Of a stretch of 41,687 nt of DNA, positions 23,285 through 32,850 are shown in pieces. A program made the position numbers and the translations under genes. How positions within the stretch are numbered: position 1 is the first letter of the stretch; each line of letters starts with the position of its first letter. This DNA comes from Bacilli bacterium (lineage in GTDB: Bacteria; Bacillota_I; Bacilli_A; RF39; UBA660). The notes below the pieces were generated by a model, which saw only the letters and a program-made list of their open reading frames with translations, did no database searches and was not told the origin of the DNA. The stretch lies in assembly GCA_900753325.1 (NCBI GenBank), contig CAADYO010000025.1, positions 1 to 41,687 on the forward strand. The letters run 5' to 3'.

Positions 23285-26200
23285 GTGATAGTTCGATTGA
23301 TCAAAAAAACTAAAATATACAACTTTACACTACCAACTAAAGTAGCCGGAAACTATTGGATAACCGATAATGACTATCTAGGAAACACTAGAAATCTAAT
23401 TAACGTCGAAGAATTTGATGGAAATTGGAAAATAAAAAGTGACTTTGAAACTAAAATAATGCTTGGTGAAAAAGAAATAGAATCAGCTATATTAAGTGAA
23501 TACAGCCTTTTTTTCTTAAAAATAAATACAGACAATGAATATGTGATTCTATACTGTTCACCATCTATAGAAAAAAACATTGAAAGGTTACGTGTAAAAG
23601 GAGATTGTGAATTAATAATAGGAAATGACGCACAGACAAACATATCATATAATTATCCGTTAATTTCACGCCAACAGTCTAGATTAATTTATAGTAAAGG
23701 AAGCTGGTTAATTCAAGATTTAAATAGTAAATATGGAACATATGCTAATAATGTTGCGGTCACATCTCAACCATTGGAATATGGAGATATAATTTTTATT
23801 ATGGGTCTTAAAATTATAGTTCTAAAAGATTCAATTATTATTAATAGAATTAGTAATTTAGTAAACTATGATCAACGCCTTCTAGAACCAGACCATCCAT
23901 GGGTCCAAACACAAACTGAAATGGATAATCCAGATGAAGAAAATGTTGAGTTTTACAAAGAAGATGATTTTTTCTATCGAGCTCCAAGATTTAAAACAAA
24001 GATAGAGCCAATAAATGTTAATATAGATAGTCCACCAGGTAAACAGGCAGAGGATAAAACACCTTTGATTTATACGGTTGGGCCAATGCTAACAATGTCA
24101 ATGATGTCAGCAACCACTGGTATAACAGCTTTGCAAGGATTAATTGATGGCTCAAAAGATTTTAAAGCTGTAGCTCCATCACTAATTACAGCGACTGTTA
24201 TGATGGCAACTATGATATTATGGCCAAGTTTGACAAAAATATATCAAAAAAAGCAAAGTATTAAGCGTGAAGAAACAAGACAACAAATGTATACACAATA
24301 TGTAAATTCAAAACGTGAAGAAATTCAAAATGCTATGAAAATTCAACGACAAATATTAGTCGATAATTATTTACCATTACAAGAAACAAAAGATATCATT
24401 TATAACAAAAAAAGAAATTTATGGGAAAGAGAAATTGATCAAGCTGATTTCCTAGATTTACGACTTGGAATAGGTTCAACTGAATTAGCTGGAACTATTA
24501 ATTTTCCACAAGAACATTTTTCACTTGATTCCGATAACCTTCTTCAGGAAGTATATAAGTTAGGTGCCGAATCAAGAACACTAGAAAATGTTCCTATCTC
24601 AATATCGTTTGTCGAGAAAAATATTTCTGCTATAATTGGAACAGCTAGCAACAAGCAACAATTTATAGAAGGTCTAATACTTCAAATGATTACTTATCAT
24701 AGTTATGAGGATTTAAAAATTGTTCTTATGACGAATGAAAAAAATGCCAGCAAATGGGATTATTTAAAAGTATGTCCACACTGTTGGAGTAATGATAAAA
24801 CAATTCGTTATTTCGCTAAAAATTTAGATGAAGCCAAAGAAATATCACTTGCCTTAGAGCAAGAGTTACAATCAAGAAAATATAAAGATACAAATGGAAC
24901 AAGAGAACTAAATGATGCTGACTACAAGAAATATAAACCATACTACGTAATAATTACTGATGATTTTAAATCAGTACGTGATGTAGAACTAGTAAAAGAT
25001 GTGGCTGGAATGCCAATAAATGTCGGCTTTAGCTTAATTGTTATAAGTCCAAGACTTGTAAATCTACCAAATGAATGTAAAACATTTATAAGTATTGGCG
25101 ATAAAAAGTCAGGTGTATTTGAAAATGAATTAGTTTCTAATAAGCAAAAAGAATTTGATGCTGATGTTGATCAAACTTTAAATATGTATGAATGCTGCAA
25201 AATATTAGCTAATATTCCAATCGATATAGCCAAAGAAAATCAAGTTTTACCATTAAGTCTAACTTTCTTGGAAATGTATAATGTTGGTATGATCGAGCAA
25301 CTAAATATTCTAAATAGATGGAAGTCAAATGATCCAACCAAAACACTTCAAACGCCAGTTGGCGTTGATAAAGCCGGTGAATTATTTAAATTGGACTTAC
25401 ATGAAAAAGCTCATGGTCCACATGGCCTAATAGCTGGTATGACTGGTTCCGGTAAATCTGAATTCATTATTACATACATCTTATCAATGGCTCTAAATTA
25501 CCATCCATATGAAGTGTCCTTTGTACTTATCGATTATAAAGGTGGTGGACTTGCTGGTGTATTCCAAAATAAAGAAAGCGGTATGAAATTACCTCACTTA
25601 GCTGGAACAATCACCAACCTAGATACAGTTGAAATGAACCGTTCACTTGCCTCTATTCAAAGTGAACTTCGTAAAAGACAAAGAATGTTTAACGAAGCAC
25701 GTGATAAATTAGACGAAAGTACTATTGATATTTATAAATATCAAGCACTATATCGTAAAGGATTAGTAGATAGACCAATTTCACATCTATTTATTATATC
25801 CGATGAGTTTGCTGAATTAAAAGATCAGCGTCCTGAATTTATGGAACAACTAATTTCAACAGCTCGTATTGGACGTTCTTTAGGTGTCCATCTTATTCTA
25901 GCAACACAAAAACCAGCAGGAGTTGTTAATGATCAAATCTGGTCAAACTCAAAATTCCGTGTTTGTTTAAAAGTTCAAGATAAGTCAGATAGTATGGATA
26001 TGATTAAATGTCCAGATGCTGCCTCATTAAAAAATCCAGGTCGCTTCTATCTTCAAGTCGGTTATAATGAATTATTTGCTCAAGGACAAGCTGCTTGGGC
26101 TGGTGCTCAATACTATCCAGCTGAAAAGAGAAAGAAGAAAGTTGACCAAAGTATTACCTTTATAGATGATACTGGAAATAATATCAAAAGTTTAGACAAT

Positions 26201-27859
26201 AAGCAAAATGAAGTTCAAGTTGCATCCAAAGGTGAAGAAATAACTAACATCATTAAATATATAGTTGAAGAGGCAAGACAAGAATCTGTTAGCATTCCAC
26301 AACTATGGCTAGATAGAATTCCAAATGATATTTACATAGAAGATCTAAAGAGAAAATACAATTATGTTAGCAAAAAGAATAGTATCAATCCAATCATTGG
26401 TGAATATGATGACCCAGATAACCAAAGACAAAATATTTTAACCTTGCCATTATCAACAGATGGAAATGCTCTTATCTTTGGCTCAACTGGTTCAGGTAAA
26501 GAATTAATGTTATCATCTATAATTTATTCTTCAATAACAACCCATGATTCTTCAGAAGTAAATTTCTATTTACTGGATTTTGGTGCTGAAACTTTAACTA
26601 TGTTCAAAAATGCTCCACATGTTGGTGAAGTATTACTATCATCAGAAACAGAAAAAATAGGAAATTTATTTAAAATGATTAATCAGATTATGGAAGACCG
26701 TAAAAAAATATTTGTTGACTACAATGGTTCATATGACTTTTATATAAATCACGGTGGCAAACAAATACCATTAATCGTTGTTGTTATAAACAATATTGAA
26801 GGATTTATGGAACTATATCCAGATTATGAAGATATTCTAGGTCAATTAACAAGAGAATGTTTAAAATATGGTATTGTCTTCATTTTAAGTACCAATGGAC
26901 CTAATACCATAAGATATCGTCTACGTCAAAACTTTGCTCAAAATATTGCTCTTCAATTTAATGACCCATCAGATTATGCCAGTGTCTTACCTGGTGTTCG
27001 CCGTAAAGAACCATCAAAAGGTTATGGACGTGGTTTAGTTAATTTAGATGGTATATTTGAATTCCAAACAGCCTATCCATTTAAAGAAGAAAAAATGATT
27101 GACTATATCAAAGTTATTTGTAATAAATTAAATTCAATTTGTGAATATAAAGCTAAAAGAGTACCAATACTACCAGAAGTTGTTACAATCGATGATATAA
27201 TTCCATACTTACGTGGTGTATTATCAATCCCAGTTGGAATTGAAAAAGAAACTTTAGCAACAGCAACAATTAGTCTTAAAAATGGTATTTACAATATTAC
27301 TGGAGAAGATATTACATCTGAGCAAAATTTTATTAGTACCTTAACACAAATGATTTTAAAAATTCCGAATAGTAAGTGTTTAGTACTAGATGCTTTAAGT
27401 ATATTGAGTGATAATCCACCAAAGAACATTATTTATGACAAAGGAAATTGTTTAACAGGAATTGAAGAAATATCAAATGCTTTAAAAGAAAAACAAAGTA
27501 ACAATACAGAAGATCCAATTGTTGTTATTACTACGGGAATTAGTCAATTATTATCAAAACTAGAAGCAACTAAAAAGTCCGAAGTTATAACAACTATTAC
27601 AGAATCCATTAAACTAGGTACAATTAAGTTTATCTTTGTAGAAACAATTGATAACATAAAATCTCTTAATTATGAAACTTGGTATAAAGCTAATGTTGAT
27701 TTATCAGAAGCAATTTGGCTTGGAAACGGAATAGGAAATCAATTTACAATTAAAGTAACAACAAACTCACGCATTTTAAGAACTGAATTAGAACCAAGTT
27801 TTGGTTATGTTGTTAATAAAGGAAAAGCTGCTGTTGTTAAATTCCTTTCTAATGAATAG
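23285..27859 (+). CDS. EssC/YukB-like type VII secretion ATPase
   Basis: This 1524-residue protein is the motor of a Bacillota-type (T7SSb) secretion system. In order it has an N-terminal region with an FHA-type domain (about 100-180, with LISRQQSRLIY and DLNSKYGTYANN), two membrane helices (about 258-285 and 296-316), and FtsK/SpoIIIE ATPase domains. Domain 1 is complete: Walker A GMTGSGKS near 718, Walker B LFIISDEFAEL near 838, and LILATQKPAGVV. Domain 2 near 1065 has GSTGSGKE, where Glu replaces the usual Ser/Thr, and a weak Walker B (VVVINNIEGF). The third domain has no P-loop. Start is GTG 23285, with GGGTGAT six bases upstream. Yet no EssB, EsaA or EssA gene is nearby. Confidence 0.92.
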   Translation: MIVRLIKKTKIYNFTLPTKVAGNYWITDNDYLGNTRNLINVEEFDGNWKIKSDFETKIMLGEKEIESAILSEYSLFFLKINTDNEYVILYCSPSIEKNIERLRVKGDCELIIGNDAQTNISYNYPLISRQQSRLIYSKGSWLIQDLNSKYGTYANNVAVTSQPLEYGDIIFIMGLKIIVLKDSIIINRISNLVNYDQRLLEPDHPWVQTQTEMDNPDEENVEFYKEDDFFYRAPRFKTKIEPINVNIDSPPGKQAEDKTPLIYTVGPMLTMSMMSATTGITALQGLIDGSKDFKAVAPSLITATVMMATMILWPSLTKIYQKKQSIKREETRQQMYTQYVNSKREEIQNAMKIQRQILVDNYLPLQETKDIIYNKKRNLWEREIDQADFLDLRLGIGSTELAGTINFPQEHFSLDSDNLLQEVYKLGAESRTLENVPISISFVEKNISAIIGTASNKQQFIEGLILQMITYHSYEDLKIVLMTNEKNASKWDYLKVCPHCWSNDKTIRYFAKNLDEAKEISLALEQELQSRKYKDTNGTRELNDADYKKYKPYYVIITDDFKSVRDVELVKDVAGMPINVGFSLIVISPRLVNLPNECKTFISIGDKKSGVFENELVSNKQKEFDADVDQTLNMYECCKILANIPIDIAKENQVLPLSLTFLEMYNVGMIEQLNILNRWKSNDPTKTLQTPVGVDKAGELFKLDLHEKAHGPHGLIAGMTGSGKSEFIITYILSMALNYHPYEVSFVLIDYKGGGLAGVFQNKESGMKLPHLAGTITNLDTVEMNRSLASIQSELRKRQRMFNEARDKLDESTIDIYKYQALYRKGLVDRPISHLFIISDEFAELKDQRPEFMEQLISTARIGRSLGVHLILATQKPAGVVNDQIWSNSKFRVCLKVQDKSDSMDMIKCPDAASLKNPGRFYLQVGYNELFAQGQAAWAGAQYYPAEKRKKKVDQSITFIDDTGNNIKSLDNKQNEVQVASKGEEITNIIKYIVEEARQESVSIPQLWLDRIPNDIYIEDLKRKYNYVSKKNSINPIIGEYDDPDNQRQNILTLPLSTDGNALIFGSTGSGKELMLSSIIYSSITTHDSSEVNFYLLDFGAETLTMFKNAPHVGEVLLSSETEKIGNLFKMINQIMEDRKKIFVDYNGSYDFYINHGGKQIPLIVVVINNIEGFMELYPDYEDILGQLTRECLKYGIVFILSTNGPNTIRYRLRQNFAQNIALQFNDPSDYASVLPGVRRKEPSKGYGRGLVNLDGIFEFQTAYPFKEEKMIDYIKVICNKLNSICEYKAKRVPILPEVVTIDDIIPYLRGVLSIPVGIEKETLATATISLKNGIYNITGEDITSEQNFISTLTQMILKIPNSKCLVLDALSILSDNPPKNIIYDKGNCLTGIEEISNALKEKQSNNTEDPIVVITTGISQLLSKLEATKKSEVITTITESIKLGTIKFIFVETIDNIKSLNYETWYKANVDLSEAIWLGNGIGNQFTIKVTTNSRILRTELEPSFGYVVNKGKAAVVKFLSNE

Positions 27860-27868
27860 GAGGTATTT

Positions 27869-28126
27869 ATGAATAGAAATAAAATATTAATATGTTTATA
27901 TATTCCCTTAATTGAAAAATCATATGACTTATTTATACCTATAAATAAAAAAATTGGTACTATTAAAAAGTTAATAGAAGAAGGACTTATCGAAATAACT
28001 GAAAATGATTATGTAATAAGTCCTGAGACTAACTTTTATAGTAAAGAAACAGGTCAAGCCTATGATGTTAATAAAACTGTAAAAGATACAGATTTAAAGA
28101 ATGGCTCAAGAGTAATTCTTGTTTAG
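27869..28126 (+). CDS. YukD/EsaB-like ubiquitin-fold protein
   Basis: The 85-residue product has the size and pattern of EsaB/YukD, the small ubiquitin-like component of T7SSb: an N-terminal beta hairpin (ILICLYIPLIEKSYDLFIP), the helix IGTIKKLIEEGL, and a final strand (LKNGSRVILV). It lies 9 bases after the EssC-like gene behind AGGAGG. Its role in relatives is regulatory or structural for secretion. The family call rests on fold pattern plus context. Confidence 0.75.
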   Translation: MNRNKILICLYIPLIEKSYDLFIPINKKIGTIKKLIEEGLIEITENDYVISPETNFYSKETGQAYDVNKTVKDTDLKNGSRVILV

Positions 28127-28135
28127 GAGGTACTT

Positions 28136-28342
28136 ATGACAGAATATGAACAATATGTAAATGCTGTTAATAAAATATATGGCTATCTTGAGGTAATGAA
28201 AAAAGTTTGGACTGATCAAGATAATATAAGTTATTTGGATAACCTAGAAAGTTATAAACAAATAGTTATTAATAATGCCAATCTTTTCAGTCAAACAAAT
28301 CAAGTAGTTCAATCAGGGATGGAGGCGTTAGGAGATGACTAA
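28136..28342 (+). CDS. short helical protein, possible T7SS substrate
   Basis: Unknown 68-residue protein, all helical by pattern, with two helices joined by KKVWTDQDN, where a Trp sits where WXG100 proteins have WxG. The WxG Gly is absent and the protein is shorter than the usual 95-100 residues, so it is at best a diverged WXG-like partner. AGGAGG precedes the ATG; it starts 9 bases after the YukD-like gene and overlaps the next by 8. Confidence 0.65.
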   Translation: MTEYEQYVNAVNKIYGYLEVMKKVWTDQDNISYLDNLESYKQIVINNANLFSQTNQVVQSGMEALGDD

Positions 28343-28547
28343 TGAATCTATAAATGTTGAACAAGTAGCTAACGAACTAAGAGAAAATGCCAATATTATA
28401 AGAAACATAAGTAAAGATAAAAATGCCTCTCAGCTTTTAGAATTTGTTGAAGCCGTAGAAGACTATGCTAAATATATAGATAGTATTGTAGAATTAGAAA
28501 AAGCAGCTGATAAAGCTTTACAAGGTTTAATCGATTCAAAAAAATAG
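28335..28547 (+). CDS. short helical protein, T7SS-like cluster
   Basis: Unknown 70-residue acidic protein with two amphipathic helices (VEQVANELRENANIIRNI, then FVEAVEDYAKYIDSIVELE). It lacks Trp and signal sequence. It overlaps the previous gene by 8 bases, with GGAGG nine bases upstream, and ends in a terminator, closing the operon. Pairing of two small helical proteins suggests a heterodimer such as ESAT-6/CFP-10, but this is an inference from size and context only. Confidence 0.6.
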   Translation: MTNESINVEQVANELRENANIIRNISKDKNASQLLEFVEAVEDYAKYIDSIVELEKAADKALQGLIDSKK

Positions 28548-28575
28548 AACTTTCATCATTATGAAAGTTCTTTTA
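28547..28575. terminator. bidirectional terminator
   Basis: A 10-bp perfect stem (GAACTTTCAT with ATGAAAGTTC) with a CATT loop follows the type VII-like operon; the reverse strand carries the end of the SpoIID-like gene, so both transcripts can stop here. Confidence 0.85.
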
Positions 28576-29629
28576 TATATCTATTTAAAGTAACTTTAGG
28601 AAAATAATATTTTAATATATTAGCAAAGTCACATCCGTTTTTAGCAATTTCATTGGATCCATAAATACTAAGTCCTAAGAAATAACCAAATCCTCTACAA
28701 ATAAATCTAATATAATCTTTATTGACAATAATATTAATAGCCCTAGATTTTAAATTTAACATTTTAACTATATCTTCACCAATAAATATAGAATCATCTA
28801 TCTGTAACTTTTCAACAAAACCATTTTTGTCAACAGAAATAGCTTTAATAACACTATCACTTGTAATATTACTTTTAAGTACTTTACTAAGTTCTCTATA
28901 AGTATAATCACGAATATTAACATAAAAAGGAGAAGCCATATCCCAAATACTAGAAACACTACTTAAATATGCATATTGAGAAGATTCTATAGTTTTTCCA
29001 TAATTAGAATAATGACTAAAAGGCAGAATATAATATTGATTATAAGTTAAAAATAGGCAATCTGTATCCTTAACAGCTATTTCTAATTTATTTTCTATAT
29101 CATCAAATTCACTAAACCAAGATAATTTATAATATGATAAAGGTCTATAATTAATAAATTCATTAAAAGCGAGTATCTTTCTTTTTTCACTCATTTCTCT
29201 AAATGCATAAGTCCTGTATAAAACCGCTAAAGCCTTTAAAGTCTCTAATTCTATTCCAGCATAATAAACACCCGCTAAGCATCCTTTTAAATATTCTTTT
29301 AAAGTAATCTCAATAGTAGCTTCATTTTCTAATTTAACAGTAACCATATAATAATCATTAGAATAATATAACTCTTCTTTTAAAGTCTCAATTTCCACAT
29401 CCTTACTACCAATATCCAAACTTTTAACAACAATACCATCTATAACTAAATAAACTTTATTCCCATTATATTGAATATTATTATTTTTAACAAAATTTTT
29501 AGTTCTTCTAGTAATTTCCTTATCAGAAGAATTAGCTCCAATTTCTTTAGAAAATTCGTAATTCATAGTTAAATATAAGTATAAAACATCTTCAATCCCA
29601 TTATTTCTAATTTCATATTTATAAAACAT
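28559..29629 (-). CDS. SpoIID/LytB-domain protein lacking the catalytic Glu
   Basis: This 356-residue protein carries a SpoIID domain (peptidoglycan lytic transglycosylase family) in its C-terminal two thirds: EYLKGCLAGVYYAG, LKALAVLYRTYAF and GFGYFLGLSIYGSNEIAKNG match the family blocks. Where active enzymes have Glu in AAEMPA, this one reads AGVYYAG, placing Val (V121) at the catalytic position, and the final GHGVG is also worn. There is no signal peptide. It may be a non-enzymatic remnant or regulator. AGGTGAT precedes ATG. Confidence 0.8.
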   Translation of the reverse strand: MFYKYEIRNNGIEDVLYLYLTMNYEFSKEIGANSSDKEITRRTKNFVKNNNIQYNGNKVYLVIDGIVVKSLDIGSKDVEIETLKEELYYSNDYYMVTVKLENEATIEITLKEYLKGCLAGVYYAGIELETLKALAVLYRTYAFREMSEKRKILAFNEFINYRPLSYYKLSWFSEFDDIENKLEIAVKDTDCLFLTYNQYYILPFSHYSNYGKTIESSQYAYLSSVSSIWDMASPFYVNIRDYTYRELSKVLKSNITSDSVIKAISVDKNGFVEKLQIDDSIFIGEDIVKMLNLKSRAINIIVNKDYIRFICRGFGYFLGLSIYGSNEIAKNGCDFANILKYYFPKVTLNRYIKELS

Positions 29630-29673
29630 AATATCACCTAAAATTAGTATGTAAATATTATGTTTAAATATAC

Positions 29674-29711
29674 AAAAAGAACTTAAAATTCAAAATATTT
29701 AAGTTCTTTTT
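29674..29711 (-). terminator. terminator of the phospholipase C-like gene
   Basis: A 14-bp perfect stem (AAAAAGAACTTAAA with TTTAAGTTCTTTTT) around a 10-base loop overlaps the last codons of the gene. On the minus strand it ends in five T. Confidence 0.8.
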
Positions 29712-30654
29712 CTAGAAGGCAATTAAGACCAGTAATATAACTGTTATTATTAAATACCTTTTCCAAATCAATTTCTTTACCAGTTATATAATCAAAACTG
29801 GCACATACTATCACTTTTGCTAACTTAAGTGAACGCAAGTACAAATCCAAAAAGCTTTCAGTACTAGTCATATCATATGTAGTTGGATTTCTCCAAATCT
29901 TATGGTTTTCATTTAAGAAGTTATGTCTATCCTGTATTGGATAATGATAACTAATAGCTTCAAATCTAAATGTTTTTTTACTAGTAAATGTATCAGCTAA
30001 TTTATAAAAGAATTTTTTTACCCCAAACTGATCTTGTCTAAAAACAACAATTGCTCTTTTCATTTGTTTAAGTGATTTACTATATATTTTACTCATATTT
30101 TTAAATTCAAATGTTTGTTCAAAGACTTTATCTAAAGTATCATCTAATTCTTTAGAAAAAACCTTTGTATAAAGACAAAATTTACCTATTTTGAACTTAT
30201 ATGGATTTATATTTTCTCTTCTTCTAATCATATCATTATCTAAAAATGTTTCCATAAAAGCATGAACATTATTATATTTATAAGTAGATTTATCATTTTT
30301 ATTAAAATATCCTGTTTTATAAAAAATGTATGGATGTATAGTAGAATCCAAAACGTAATGACAAATTGCTCCAACAAGGAATGAACATACATCACTATCG
30401 TTAATATAGTTATTTTCTTTAATATAATTAATTAGGTTAATAAAGAATTCTTGTGTCTTATTAGTATGAAAATATTTTTGAAAACTTCGTACTTTCTTTC
30501 CAGGCAAAATATTAAATAGGTTATAAAACATCAAGGCATCAGTACTTTGACCAAATGTTCTAAGTCTTTCAACATTTAATTTGCTTTTTATTGTATTTGG
30601 TAAAATATCATAAACGTCTTGACTAAAATAAGCATGTACTACCGTAGCTGGCAT
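29683..30654 (-). CDS. zinc-dependent phospholipase C-like protein
   Basis: The 323-residue product belongs to the zinc-dependent phospholipase C family (PLC, PF00882 type). Ligand residues are in place: H7 (VHAYF), Asp in GQSTDALMF, His in KYFHTNK, HYVLDSTIHP and HAFMETFLDN. No signal peptide is visible, so it may act inside the cell or be a housekeeping member of the family often found in Bacillota. GAGGAGGG precedes ATG by eight bases. A TATAAT lies upstream without a clear -35. It runs divergent to the Abi_2 gene. Confidence 0.85.
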   Translation of the reverse strand: MPATVVHAYFSQDVYDILPNTIKSKLNVERLRTFGQSTDALMFYNLFNILPGKKVRSFQKYFHTNKTQEFFINLINYIKENNYINDSDVCSFLVGAICHYVLDSTIHPYIFYKTGYFNKNDKSTYKYNNVHAFMETFLDNDMIRRRENINPYKFKIGKFCLYTKVFSKELDDTLDKVFEQTFEFKNMSKIYSKSLKQMKRAIVVFRQDQFGVKKFFYKLADTFTSKKTFRFEAISYHYPIQDRHNFLNENHKIWRNPTTYDMTSTESFLDLYLRSLKLAKVIVCASFDYITGKEIDLEKVFNNNSYITGLNCLLEKELKYFEF

Positions 30655-30771
30655 AAACGAACCCTCCTCAACATATAGTATATTATATGCATTCCCCTGT
30701 TTAAACTGTTTTAATTATAACATATAATTTTAAAATTTTCATATTTTTACCACACTTTCTAAACAATGTTA

Positions 30772-30780
30772 TGGTATAAT
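30772..30780 (+). promoter_or_regulatory. extended -10 promoter of the Abi_2/HtrA pair
   Basis: TGGTATAAT (30772-30780) is an extended -10 with no matching -35 at 17 bases. The likely start near 30787 leaves only the AGGTGAG site before the ATG, so there is no leader RNA. Confidence 0.6.
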
Positions 30781-30797
30781 CAATAATAGGTGAGATT

Positions 30798-31754
30798 ATG
30801 ATAGAGAAACAGTTTAAGACATTAGATGAACAAATTCAAATATTCAAACATAAAGGACTAGTAATTAAAGATGAAAGATATGCTAAAGAAGTCCTATTAC
30901 GCGAAAACTATTTCTTTATAAATGGATATCGTCATCTATTCTACAAATCCCAAACAGAAAAGGTATTTATACCTGGGACTACATTTGAAGAATTATATAG
31001 CTTATTTTTATTTGACCGTTCTTTTAGAAATGTTTTATTCAAATACTTATTAGTAATTGAAAACAATTTAAAGTCTATATCTTCATATCAACTATCTAAA
31101 AAATATGGTTATAAAGAAAAAGACTATTTAAGGGCCAAGAATTTTACCCAGATTCCTGAGCGTCAACGTCAAGTAAATGACCTTATAAAGAAGATGAAAA
31201 GACAAATAAGAATAAACGGTTCGCAACATAGTGCTACATCGCATTATGTTTCAAATTATGGCTATATACCAATGTGGATTTTAGTAAAAGTATTATCGTT
31301 CGGCGTTGTTAGTGAAATGGTATCAATCTTAAAACCAGAAGACCAGCGAGATATCAGCAACATTTATGGCATAGATACAGATGATTTTATTGGCTATTTA
31401 CCTATTTTAGCCAATTATCGAAATCTTTGTGCCCATGAAGATATACTATATGAAAATAGAACCCAAAAGCAAATAGATAATACTATATATCATCAATTGT
31501 TAAACATACCGAAAGAAGATGGCGAATATATTTATGGAAAGAATGATTTGTTTGCTCTAATAATCATAATGAAACAAATGCTACTTGCTGAAGACTTTAA
31601 AAACATGACTTTGGAACTTGATAATATTATAGAAACTCTAAATTATAATCTAACCAGTATTAAAATAGATAAAATATTAAATCAGATGGGCTTTCCACTA
31701 AACTGGAAAGAATTAGCCAAAATAGAAAGGCCGGTATATGATGAAGGAAAATAA
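30798..31754 (+). CDS. Abi_2-family (AbiD/AbiF-like) HEPN protein
   Basis: The 318-residue protein matches abortive-infection Abi_2 proteins: LLRENYFFINGYRHLF, TFEELYSLFLFDRSFR and the HEPN ribonuclease motif Rx4H (R208-H213, RNLCAH). These proteins act as phage-triggered toxins by cutting RNA in some bacteria. AGGTGAG lies before ATG. The gene overlaps the HtrA gene by 17 bases. Known relatives sometimes have an antitoxin RNA next door, but the short upstream gap here holds no obvious one. Confidence 0.88.
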   Translation: MIEKQFKTLDEQIQIFKHKGLVIKDERYAKEVLLRENYFFINGYRHLFYKSQTEKVFIPGTTFEELYSLFLFDRSFRNVLFKYLLVIENNLKSISSYQLSKKYGYKEKDYLRAKNFTQIPERQRQVNDLIKKMKRQIRINGSQHSATSHYVSNYGYIPMWILVKVLSFGVVSEMVSILKPEDQRDISNIYGIDTDDFIGYLPILANYRNLCAHEDILYENRTQKQIDNTIYHQLLNIPKEDGEYIYGKNDLFALIIIMKQMLLAEDFKNMTLELDNIIETLNYNLTSIKIDKILNQMGFPLNWKELAKIERPVYDEGK

Positions 31755-32850
31755 TCAAAATGTAAAATTAGTACCTTTAATTATATTTTCTTTTGTAATT
31801 GGAGGTATAGTTACTTTAGCCATCTTAAAATGGACTCCAATATTAGATCAAATAATGGGTAATAGGAATACCGTTATAACTAAAAATGGCACCCAAGTAT
31901 ATGAAAAGTCATCTTTAGCTGCATCTGTTGAAAAAATATATGATGCTGTTGTAGTTGTTCAAGGTTATGAAAATGACCAGTTAGCCTCAACTGGAACTGG
32001 TTTTGTATATAAAACTGACGACAAATATGGTTATTTACTAACTAATCAACATGTAATTTCAAATTATGATAAGGTAACTGTTGTATTAACAAATGATCAG
32101 GAAGTTGAAACAAAAGTTTTAGGTAGTGATGAATACTTAGATTTAGCAGTTTTACGTATTCCTAAAGAAAACGTTTTACAAGTTGCTACTATTGCAAGCA
32201 GTGAAGATATGCATACTGGAGATACAGTATTTACTGTTGGTTCGCCACTAGGCTCTGATTATCGTGGAAGTGTTACTTCTGGAATATTATCAGGAAAAGA
32301 TAGAATGGTATCAGTAAATGTTTCAAATTCCCGTGGAAATGATTGGGTTATGAGAGTATTACAAATAGATGCTTCAATTAACCCAGGTAACTCTGGAGGA
32401 CCATTATTAAATGTAAATGGTGAAGTAATTGGAATCTGTTCCATGAAATTGGTTGATGATGATATTGAAGGAATGGGATTTGCTATTCCAATTGAGTATG
32501 CTATGAATCATGCTGAATCCCTTGAAACAGGAAAGAAGATTGAATGGCCAGTTCTAGGTATTAGAATGACCAATGTAACAGATACTGCTACATTAAGACA
32601 ATATGGTGTAAATGTTGATAAAAACATAACATCAGGTGCTGTAATCGTAGAAACAGTAAAAAACTCTGCTGCTGATAAAGCAGGCCTTAAAAAAGGCGAC
32701 GTTATTACAAAACTAAATAATAACAAAATAAAAGACCATGCTTATTTAAGATATGAATTATATCAACATCAAGCAGGAGACACAATCGAAATAACCTATA
32801 TAAGAGATGGCAAAGAAAATACAACTAAAGTAACATTAACAAGTGATTAA
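31738..32850 (+). CDS. HtrA/DegP-like membrane serine protease
   Basis: This 370-residue protein has an N-terminal anchor (about residues 11-31), a trypsin-like protease domain with the triad H105 (LLTNQHVIS), D135 (EYLDLAVL) and S219 (NPGNSGGPL), and a C-terminal PDZ domain (about 275-365). It should sit outside the membrane and handle misfolded envelope proteins. It starts within the Abi_2 gene, with AAGG as a weak ribosome-binding site, so its translation is probably coupled. A terminator follows. Confidence 0.94.
   Translation: MMKENNQNVKLVPLIIFSFVIGGIVTLAILKWTPILDQIMGNRNTVITKNGTQVYEKSSLAASVEKIYDAVVVVQGYENDQLASTGTGFVYKTDDKYGYLLTNQHVISNYDKVTVVLTNDQEVETKVLGSDEYLDLAVLRIPKENVLQVATIASSEDMHTGDTVFTVGSPLGSDYRGSVTSGILSGKDRMVSVNVSNSRGNDWVMRVLQIDASINPGNSGGPLLNVNGEVIGICSMKLVDDDIEGMGFAIPIEYAMNHAESLETGKKIEWPVLGIRMTNVTDTATLRQYGVNVDKNITSGAVIVETVKNSAADKAGLKKGDVITKLNNNKIKDHAYLRYELYQHQAGDTIEITYIRDGKENTTKVTLTSD

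Noticed and set aside
28619..28760. Additional gene on the plus strand inside the SpoIID-like gene
   Set aside because: Only short frames without ribosome-binding site; the minus-strand frame matches SpoIID blocks.
30655..30797. abiF-type antitoxin RNA before the Abi_2 gene
   Set aside because: The extended -10 lies at 30772-30780, leaving almost no leader; no hairpin or repeat was found.
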